7,402 bases of DNA, taken from Clostridiaceae bacterium. Lineage in GTDB: Bacteria > Bacillota > Clostridia > Oscillospirales > Acutalibacteraceae. Shown here piece by piece: positions 1 through 4,872 of the stretch. The position numbers were made by a program, and so were the translations under genes. Where the stretch lies: assembly GCA_016297645.1 (NCBI GenBank), contig JAEDGF010000086.1:1-7402 (forward strand). The letters run 5' to 3'. Numbering within the stretch: the stretch's first letter is position 1; each line of letters opens with the position of its first letter. The notes beneath the pieces are model-generated. The model saw only the letters and a program-made list of their open reading frames with translations, was not told the DNA's origin and did no database searches.

Positions 1-46
1 ACACACTGTATTTGTTTGTGTGCGTACTTTTTTGCACAAACCGTAT
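1..46. other. Short segment downstream of folA with a weak hairpin
   Basis: Only 46 bp lie between the window edge and the folA stop. A 7-bp inverted repeat (GTTTGTG at 14-20, CACAAAC at 35-41) could form a weak, AT-rich hairpin with a 14-nt loop. In the folA direction it is followed by AAATACAG, not a U-run, so it is not a convincing folA terminator. In the plus direction a T-rich stretch follows, so it could instead close a gene entering from the left. Low confidence either way. Confidence 0.2.
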
Positions 47-532
47 TTATTTCTTTCGCGTGTACAGTGCATGTTCGTACGGGATATCGCCGTCACAGGT
101 GTCTATCACCTCACGACTGAACCGCGCACGGTCGAAGTCGGGGAAGAAAGCGTCCGCATCGGCGTCCGAAAACTTCGCTTCCGTGAGATAAAGTCTGTCC
201 GCAAGCGGCAAAAATTCGGAGTATATCGTTCCTCCGCCGATAATAAATATCTCATCGGCGTTTTCCGCGGCGGCTGTTTTCAGCGCTTCGTCGGGTGAAT
301 TGACAACGACCGCCCCGGGAGCATTATAGTTGCTGTTCGAAGTAACTACTATATTCAATCTGCCGGGAAGCACACCGGGGAGTGACTCGAAGGTCTTTCT
401 GCCCATTATGACGGGCTTGCCCATCGTCACGCGCTTAAAAAACGGAAGGTCGCCTTTAAGTCGGCAAATGAGTGCGCCGTTTTTCCCTATTTCGTTATTT
501 TCGCCCACTGCGGCGATAAGAGATATATGCAT
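47..532 (-). CDS. folA: Dihydrofolate reductase
   Basis: Cytosolic enzyme that reduces dihydrofolate to tetrahydrofolate with NADPH, regenerating the folate that thymidylate synthase oxidises. At 161 residues it is full length for the bacterial family. The family motifs appear in order: the N-terminal strand and Met20-type loop (ISLIAAVGENNEIGKNG), the acidic active-site residue D28 in KGDLPFFK, the NADPH-binding GRKT at 44-47, R58 in LPGRLNIVV for the folate glutamate tail, IIGGGTIY at 97-104, and T117. The usual active-site tryptophan (E. coli Trp22) is replaced by C23 in LICRL. The start at 532 has AAGGAA six bases upstream, and this SD overlaps the thyA stop codon. Only 11 bp separate it from thyA, so it is the second gene of that operon. 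Identification is firm; the effect of C23 is inference. Confidence 0.96.
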   Translation of the reverse strand: MHISLIAAVGENNEIGKNGALICRLKGDLPFFKRVTMGKPVIMGRKTFESLPGVLPGRLNIVVTSNSNYNAPGAVVVNSPDEALKTAAAENADEIFIIGGGTIYSEFLPLADRLYLTEAKFSDADADAFFPDFDRARFSREVIDTCDGDIPYEHALYTRKK

Positions 533-543
533 TCTGAGTTCCT

Positions 544-1446
544 TTACTGCGCTATCGGGAAAACGAGCTTTCCCATGTGTTCATAACCGACGAGCTTTAC
601 ATCCTTGCAGTCCTTCGATGAATCGAAACCGTAGAAATCGGTCACCTCCGGGTTAAGCCAGAGCTTCGGAGCGGGCAGCGAACCGTTTTCGTCAAAACGG
701 CGGATCTGCTCCTCGATGGGCTCGACCTGATTTACATATATGTGCGCGTCCTTTATGCTCCAATCTATCGTGCCGGGCTTGTATCCCGTCACCTGCGCTA
801 TCATCGACAGCAGCACCGCATACTGCGTGACATTGAACGGCAGCCCGAGCGGCACATCGCAGCTGCGCTGGTGTACCCAGAGGTTCAGATTCTGCCCGGT
901 TACATCCCACTCGGTGCTCCACACACACGAGGGCAGCACGGCGGAATTGAGATAGTCGTTCTGCCAAAGCGACATTATCATGCGCCTGTCCTCGGGGTTG
1001 TGCTTCAATTTGTAAATAAGCTCGTCCGTAAGCCCGAACTTTTTGACTATCCAGCCGTAAGCGGTGCCTATCGTGTGCGCCCACTCGGTGCCGAAATATT
1101 TGTTTATCTGTTTTTTTACGAGCTTGCCGTTTTCGTCCGGCACCATCTGCTCGGCGTTCCAAAAGCCGTTTTCGTCGATCTCCCACTCGTCCCAGATATG
1201 AACATTGCGCTCTTGAAGCCAGCGGACATCGTTCGACTGTGCCTGGTAGAACCACAGCATTTCAAGCACCGCCTGACGGATAAAAAGCTGCTTTGTGGTA
1301 AGTATCGGGAACTCTCTCTGCAAATCGAAGTGGAAATACGCCTGCGGCACCTTTATGGAATCCACGCCGGTGCGGTTGTGGACGCGCGTCCCCTCGTTCA
1401 AAATTCTGTTGCAAAGGGCAAGATACATTTCATCCCATTTAGCCAT
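544..1446 (-). CDS. thyA: Thymidylate synthase
   Basis: Methylates dUMP to dTMP using 5,10-methylenetetrahydrofolate and releases dihydrofolate, the substrate of the adjacent folA product. Visible motifs: R21 in GTRVHNRTG (phosphate binding), IWDEW at 84-88, RR at 154-155, the catalytic cysteine C174 in LPSCVW, QRSCDVPLGLPFN at 193-205 (dUMP-binding R, S, D and N), and HIY at 235-237. The residue after the catalytic Cys is Val, not the His of E. coli. B. subtilis ThyA also lacks that His, so this is tolerated. An ATG nine codons upstream (1473) is possible, but the one at 1446 has GGGAG six bases before it and gives the expected N-terminus MAKWDEMY. The protein is 300 residues, slightly longer than E. 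coli ThyA (264) because of an insert around residues 90-120. It is first in the operon with folA. Confidence 0.97.
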   Translation of the reverse strand: MAKWDEMYLALCNRILNEGTRVHNRTGVDSIKVPQAYFHFDLQREFPILTTKQLFIRQAVLEMLWFYQAQSNDVRWLQERNVHIWDEWEIDENGFWNAEQMVPDENGKLVKKQINKYFGTEWAHTIGTAYGWIVKKFGLTDELIYKLKHNPEDRRMIMSLWQNDYLNSAVLPSCVWSTEWDVTGQNLNLWVHQRSCDVPLGLPFNVTQYAVLLSMIAQVTGYKPGTIDWSIKDAHIYVNQVEPIEEQIRRFDENGSLPAPKLWLNPEVTDFYGFDSSKDCKDVKLVGYEHMGKLVFPIAQ

Positions 1447-1493
1447 AATAATCTCCCGGAAAAGTTTTTTCAAAATATTTTACTGCATTTTAC

Positions 1494-1522
1494 ATTATAA
1501 CCGTTTTCACGCGAGGTTTCAA
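1494..1522 (-). promoter_or_regulatory. Promoter of the thyA-folA operon
   Basis: Read on the minus strand, TTGAAA (1522-1517) and a perfect TATAAT (1499-1494) are separated by exactly 17 bp, the sigma-A (sigma-70) housekeeping arrangement. Transcription would begin near 1487 and give a 5' UTR of about 40 nt before the thyA ATG, with the GGGAG ribosome-binding site at 1457-1453. I see no riboswitch-size leader. Confidence 0.88.
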
Positions 1523-1576
1523 CCCCGGTAATGTTAACAATTATTTTTGCGAAACGGGAATTACTGCGGGCGTACT

Positions 1577-1600
1577 GCCGAAAAAAGAATTTTTTGCGGC
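1577..1600. repeat. AT-rich hairpin in the divergent intergenic region
   Basis: Inverted repeat: GCCG (1577-1580) pairs with CGGC (1597-1600), and AAAAAA (1581-1586) pairs with TTTTTT (1590-1595), with a single bulged G1596 and a GAA loop. The T-run is inside the stem rather than after it, so it is not a standard intrinsic terminator on either strand. It may be a cruciform or curved A-tract element between the two divergent promoters; no function can be assigned. Confidence 0.35.
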
Positions 1601-1630
1601 GCGGGAGGCTGTCCGTTTTACACTAAAAAA

Positions 1631-1640
1631 CCGAATTCGG
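1631..1640. promoter_or_regulatory. Perfect palindrome CCGAATTCGG, possible operator
   Basis: A perfect 10-bp palindrome lies in the noncoding stretch between two divergent promoters, about 30 bp upstream of the -35 box of the 1742 gene. That position suits an activator or repressor site, but the match is short, no second copy is seen nearby and the motif does not match a regulator I recognise. The rest of 1523-1669 shows no coding potential. Confidence 0.3.
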
Positions 1641-1669
1641 AACTATTTGGGACGGCTGTAAAATTTTCA

Positions 1670-1698
1670 TTGCTTTACCTTATGGAATGTGGTATACT
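1670..1698 (+). promoter_or_regulatory. Promoter of the 625-residue membrane protein gene
   Basis: TTGCTT (1670-1675) and TATACT (1693-1698) are 17 bp apart, and the -10 is preceded by TGG, giving an extended -10. The predicted start is near 1705. An identical 8-mer, GTATACTT, recurs at 1692-1699 and 1705-1712, so a second overlapping -10 is possible. The ribosome-binding site AAGGAG follows at 1727-1732, nine bases before the ATG at 1742. Confidence 0.8.
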
Positions 1699-1741
1699 TG
1701 CGGTGTATACTTTATATTAAAGAAACAAGGAGTTTAATGTA

Positions 1742-3619
1742 ATGGATCCCATCAATGTCGAATTTTCCGACAACGGAAGAAAAAGGAAAGGCGGAGCCGT
1801 TCTTATTCCGCCCGAAAAATCGGCGCTCAAAACGGTAATCAGCATTGTAATTGCGCTCTTAACGGCTGTTATCGCATACTACTTTATGCTGCCGCCGATG
1901 AACCTCGGCTCGTACAAATTCTACACCTACTGGGCGATAGTCCTCGGCTCGTATGTCGCTGCGACCTTTATCACCTCGGCTGCGTTCGCGAAGCCCGAGT
2001 ATGTCCCCTATGTACGCCGCAGAAGCACTGTTCCCATCGTCCTCGCGTTGGTGCTTGCTCTTATTCTCGGCGTAAGCTGGCTTGCGTCCAGTCCGTTTTT
2101 CAGGGCGAAAAGCTACGCCAAAATTCTGTCGATAGAGAACTCCGATTTCTCCAACGCCGTTTCGCTTATCGACTCGATGAGCGACTTCAACAATGTCGCA
2201 CTTATCGACAAGGACGCTGCGGAGGCTCTCGCGGACAAGACTCTCGGCGACTTTGCGGCACTCGACCTCGAAAGTCAGTTCGAGCTTCTTAAAGAGGACT
2301 CCACGCAGATAAACTTCCGCGGAAGCCCTTACAGAGTTTATCCGCTTCAATACGGCGATCTGTTCAAATGGTTCTTCAACTCCGTCACCGGCGGAAAATA
2401 TGAGGGTATTCCCGGCTATGTCCGCGTTAACATGAACACGCAGGCGGCTGAGCTTATAACGGATTATGATATAAAATACTCGACTGCCGAGCATTTCAAC
2501 GAATATCTTGTCCGTCACCTCCGCTTCAAATACCCGACATATCTTTTCGGCGAAATGAGCTTCGAGATCGACGAAGCCGGAAAGCCCTACTGGGTCGTTG
2601 AACACATCAAAAAGACGATAGGTCTTGTAGGCGGCGACGATGTTGCCGGCATAATCCTCGTTGATGCGGTAACGGGCGAATCGAAATACTACTCCGCAGA
2701 GGAGATGAGTGCTCCCGACAGCGAGATAGCGTGGATAGACCAGGCCTACGACTCTGAGCTTCTCGTCAACCAGTACAACTACTTCGGCAAGTATAACGGC
2801 GGCTTCTGGAACTCCATTATAGGTCAGTCCGGCGTTAAAAAGGCATCGGTCGGCTACTCGTTCCTTGCAATCGAGGACGATGTGTACCTCTACACGGGCG
2901 TTACCTCCGTCACCTCGGACGACTCCATTCTCGGCTTCTTCCTCATAAACCAGCGCACGAAGGAAGCAAAGTTCTACAACACCACCGGCGCGACCGAATC
3001 CGCCGCGCAGCTTTCCGCACAGGGTAAGGTTTCGGACAAGCAGTGGCAGGCATCCTTCCCCATTCTTCTCAATATCGACGGTCAGGCGACTTATTTCATG
3101 TCGCTCAAAGACGCGTCCAACATCGTTAAGTCGTATGCGATGGTAAATGTTCAGCAGTACAATGTCGTTGCGATCCCCGACAACGAGAGCGTTGACCTGA
3201 GAAGCTGCCTTGAAAAGTATATCGAGGACCTCGGCGCACTCAGCCCGGCGGTCATAATCAATTTCAATTTCGACGGCTCGGGCATTGCGGACGACGACAC
3301 CCCGAAGCCCTCCGAGGACGGAACAAAGACCATCACCGGCGTTATCACCGATATCAGAAGCGCGGTAATAGGCGGCAACACCTACTATTACTTCGAGCTT
3401 GACAACTCCGATGTTTACTACTATGTCGCGGCAAGCCTTTCCAACCGTGCGGCGCTGTTCAATGTGGGCGACCGCGTAACGGTGGAAGCCTCCGCTTCGT
3501 ACAAGGACGGACTTTCGGCAGCCAAGACCGTAGACGCGGCAAAATCGGAGCAGCCGACCCCGACACAGCCCGATGAACCGACCTCTGCGGACAACGGCAG
3601 CACCGACACGACAAAATAA
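1742..3619 (+). CDS. Membrane-anchored protein of unknown function, three TM helices plus OB-like C-terminal segment
   Basis: I do not recognise a named family. The 625-residue product has a basic cytoplasmic N-terminus (RKRK near 13-16), three hydrophobic helices at about 29-50, 60-82 and 96-116, and then a polar region of about 500 residues that should lie outside the cell. Residues about 270-315 (PYWVVEHIKK, then GIILVDAVTGES) resemble the strand-turn pattern of PepSY-type domains, and 370-415 (LYTG, then LINQRTKEAKFY) may be a related unit. Residues about 530-600 (TITGVITD, GGNTYYYFELDN, VGDRVTVEA) look like a small OB fold. A Pro/Thr/Ser/Asp-rich tail at 602-625 follows. No catalytic motif is evident. 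The ATG at 1742 has AAGGAG at nine bases; an ATG at 1737 is followed directly by a stop. It has its own promoter and is divergent from thyA. The coding call is firm; the domain comments are inference. Confidence 0.9.
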   Translation: MDPINVEFSDNGRKRKGGAVLIPPEKSALKTVISIVIALLTAVIAYYFMLPPMNLGSYKFYTYWAIVLGSYVAATFITSAAFAKPEYVPYVRRRSTVPIVLALVLALILGVSWLASSPFFRAKSYAKILSIENSDFSNAVSLIDSMSDFNNVALIDKDAAEALADKTLGDFAALDLESQFELLKEDSTQINFRGSPYRVYPLQYGDLFKWFFNSVTGGKYEGIPGYVRVNMNTQAAELITDYDIKYSTAEHFNEYLVRHLRFKYPTYLFGEMSFEIDEAGKPYWVVEHIKKTIGLVGGDDVAGIILVDAVTGESKYYSAEEMSAPDSEIAWIDQAYDSELLVNQYNYFGKYNGGFWNSIIGQSGVKKASVGYSFLAIEDDVYLYTGVTSVTSDDSILGFFLINQRTKEAKFYNTTGATESAAQLSAQGKVSDKQWQASFPILLNIDGQATYFMSLKDASNIVKSYAMVNVQQYNVVAIPDNESVDLRSCLEKYIEDLGALSPAVIINFNFDGSGIADDDTPKPSEDGTKTITGVITDIRSAVIGGNTYYYFELDNSDVYYYVAASLSNRAALFNVGDRVTVEASASYKDGLSAAKTVDAAKSEQPTPTQPDEPTSADNGSTDTTK

Positions 3620-3676
3620 TGGGACCGTAAGTCATATTAAACCCCGACGGCATTTATTTAAGCGGACGGCAAAATA

Positions 3677-3730
3677 CAGCGCCCGAAAAGCCGTTCGGGC
3701 AGACGCGAAAACGCCTGCCGGAAAGCGCTG
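3677..3730 (+). other. Structured RNA region, possible three-way junction
   Basis: Three nested pairings can form in the transcript: an outer helix CAGCGC (3677-3682) with GCGCTG (3725-3730); a hairpin CCGAA (3683-3687) with TTCGG (3694-3698), extendable to 7 bp if the outer helix opens; and a hairpin GGCAG (3698-3702) with CTGCC (3715-3719), continued by GCG/CGC across a 2-nt bulge and closed by an AAAA loop. One base is shared between the inner stems. There is no U-run, so it is not a terminator. It lies in the noncoding gap after the 1742 gene and matches no Rfam family I recognise. Confidence 0.4.
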
Positions 3731-3739
3731 AAAGGTTAT

Positions 3740-3781
3740 CTTACGGCAAACACAAAAAACCGTACACGCGTTTTCCGTAAG
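3740..3781 (+). other. Hairpin in the leader or 3' UTR
   Basis: CTTACGG (3740-3746) pairs perfectly with CCGTAAG (3775-3781) around a 28-nt loop. The loop holds A-rich and T-rich tracts (AAAAC near 3757, GTTTT near 3770) that can pair with each other. No U-run follows immediately. It sits between the three-way-junction candidate and the terminator-like hairpin, so the whole 3620-3845 gap is structured and has no recognisable gene. Confidence 0.4.
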
Positions 3782-3803
3782 GTCTGTCTGCAATAATAAT
3801 TAT

Positions 3804-3847
3804 AAAATCCCCTTCGCTGCAAATAATAGCGGCGGAGGGATTTTTTT
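3804..3847 (+). terminator. Intrinsic terminator-like hairpin that contains the next gene's Shine-Dalgarno
   Basis: AAAATCCC (3804-3811) pairs with GGGATTTT (3837-3844). After a bulged C3812, TTCGCTGC (3813-3820) pairs with GCGGCGGA (3829-3836, two G-U pairs) around an AAATAATA loop. That makes 16 bp, and a run of seven T at 3841-3847 overlaps the base of the stem. It is a strong intrinsic terminator for transcription arriving from the 1742 gene. Its 3' arm also contains GGAGGG (3834-3839), the only good Shine-Dalgarno for the TTG start at 3846. It can therefore act as a terminator, a translation-blocking hairpin, or both. The A-tract before the stem would also give a U-run on the opposite strand. 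Confidence 0.78.
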
Positions 3848-4736
3848 GCGCAGAAAAAAGAAAGAAAAGGCTGCCGCCGCACCGGCGGACACGCCGCACG
3901 GCATAAAGAAAGACAAAAAAGCTCTTGCTGTCCCGGCAGACATTCGAAAAGAAATGAAAAAAGAACACCGTAAGCAAAAGCGCGGGCGAACCTTGCGCTT
4001 TTTGGGGCTTCGCGTTTTTGCGGACGCTCTGTTTTGCGCGGCATTCGCGCTGACGCTGCCGTGTGTACTGTGTTTTTTCTATCCGCCCGTGAAAATATTT
4101 TCCGAGCTGCCGCTCATCGGGCTTGTTATTTTTTCCGACGGCGCAGGCGCCGCCGCTGCCGCCGCGTTTATTCTGCTGTCGCTGATTTTTGTAACGGCAG
4201 GCTTTTCGGCGCGCTTCACCGCCCTGTGCATTTATATGTACACCCCGGCGAAGAGACTTGCTCCGCCCGAAAATATGCTGACCGTAAAAAACGGCATACG
4301 CTACGGCGCGTTCTGCCTGCTGTTCGGCTTAAAAAGACTTTCGGACGCAGTGCGATTCTTCTTTCCGAGTGCCGCCGCCGTGCTGCTGCTTGCCGCAGGC
4401 GTGTGGTACGGCTTGACAAAGACGGAAGTGATCGCGGCGTTCTCCGCTTCGGCGTGCCTGTTCCTGCTCGGCATTGCGTATTTCTCTTTTTCGGGAAACG
4501 GCAGACTGCGCGGAGTGTGCGCTCTATATTTGAGTCCGCTCACCTCCCCCGTGACCGCCGCCGCAGCCGCAACGAAAGAAACTCTGACGGGAAAAGAAAT
4601 TTTTCGGCGAGAGATACGCTTGCTGCCGTGGTTTCTGCTGCAAATCATACCGGGGCTGAATCTTCTCGCTCGCTTTCAGGTGAGAAAACGCCGCCTCGGC
4701 AGTGCCGTCGCGGAGCTTACGGATGTAAAAAATTAG
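3846..4736 (+). CDS. Polytopic membrane protein of unknown function with basic N-terminus
   Basis: A 296-residue product, not assigned to a family. Residues 1-50 are dominated by Lys and Arg and contain a loose repeat (PADTPHGIKKDKK near 13-25, PADIRKEMKKEHRK near 30-43), consistent with a cytoplasmic or nucleic-acid- or phospholipid-contacting tail. Hydrophobic helices are likely at about 57-80, 101-125, 170-190 and 195-215, with a weaker one at about 258-276. The segment around 241-275 (KETLTG, then EIRLLPWFLLQIIPGLNLL) faintly resembles DUF975-type integral membrane proteins; this is a guess. TTG at 3846 is preferred because GGAGG lies seven bases upstream and no in-frame ATG with a decent site exists. 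The alternative is ATG at M37 (3954), which has a poor site but would drop half the basic tail. It ends in TAG and converges on the 4873 gene. Confidence 0.8.
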   Translation: MRRKKKEKAAAAPADTPHGIKKDKKALAVPADIRKEMKKEHRKQKRGRTLRFLGLRVFADALFCAAFALTLPCVLCFFYPPVKIFSELPLIGLVIFSDGAGAAAAAAFILLSLIFVTAGFSARFTALCIYMYTPAKRLAPPENMLTVKNGIRYGAFCLLFGLKRLSDAVRFFFPSAAAVLLLAAGVWYGLTKTEVIAAFSASACLFLLGIAYFSFSGNGRLRGVCALYLSPLTSPVTAAAAATKETLTGKEIFRREIRLLPWFLLQIIPGLNLLARFQVRKRRLGSAVAELTDVKN

Positions 4737-4795
4737 ACGGTGTTTTTTTGAAAAGCAGCCGAAAAAGTCCGACATACAACGAAGCGCGCAGTGAT

Positions 4796-4856
4796 AAAAA
4801 AGGCGGCGAGGAAATCAACATCGGAGCTGTCTTTTGTCGGTTGAATTCACTCGCCG
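4796..4856 (-). terminator. Terminator of the DUF4956 / beta-helix lipoprotein operon, probably bidirectional
   Basis: On the minus strand, CGGCGAG (4856-4850) pairs with CTCGCCG (4810-4804). After one bulged base, GAATTCAAC (4848-4840) pairs with GTTGATTTC (4819-4811) with a single mismatch, leaving a loop of about 20 nt. CC and then six T (4801-4796) follow. In the plus direction the same stem is followed by a T-rich run (4857-4874), so it probably also ends transcription of the 3846 gene. The remainder of 4737-4872 shows no gene. Confidence 0.82.
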
Positions 4857-4872
4857 TTATATATTTTTTGTT

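Noticed and set aside
742..1500. 252-residue plus-strand reading frame opposite thyA
   Set aside because: It is fully antisense to a certain thyA gene, has no ribosome-binding site, and its product has no recognisable domain; it follows from codon bias of the real gene.
1859..2605. 248-residue minus-strand reading frame inside the 625-residue gene
   Set aside because: It lies within a well-supported gene on the other strand, has no suitable SD or promoter, and its composition is that of an antisense frame.
3736..4044. 102-residue minus-strand reading frame across the hairpin
   Set aside because: It reads through the terminator-like hairpin and the start of the 3846 gene; its Phe/Arg-rich product reflects the complement of Lys/Ala codons.
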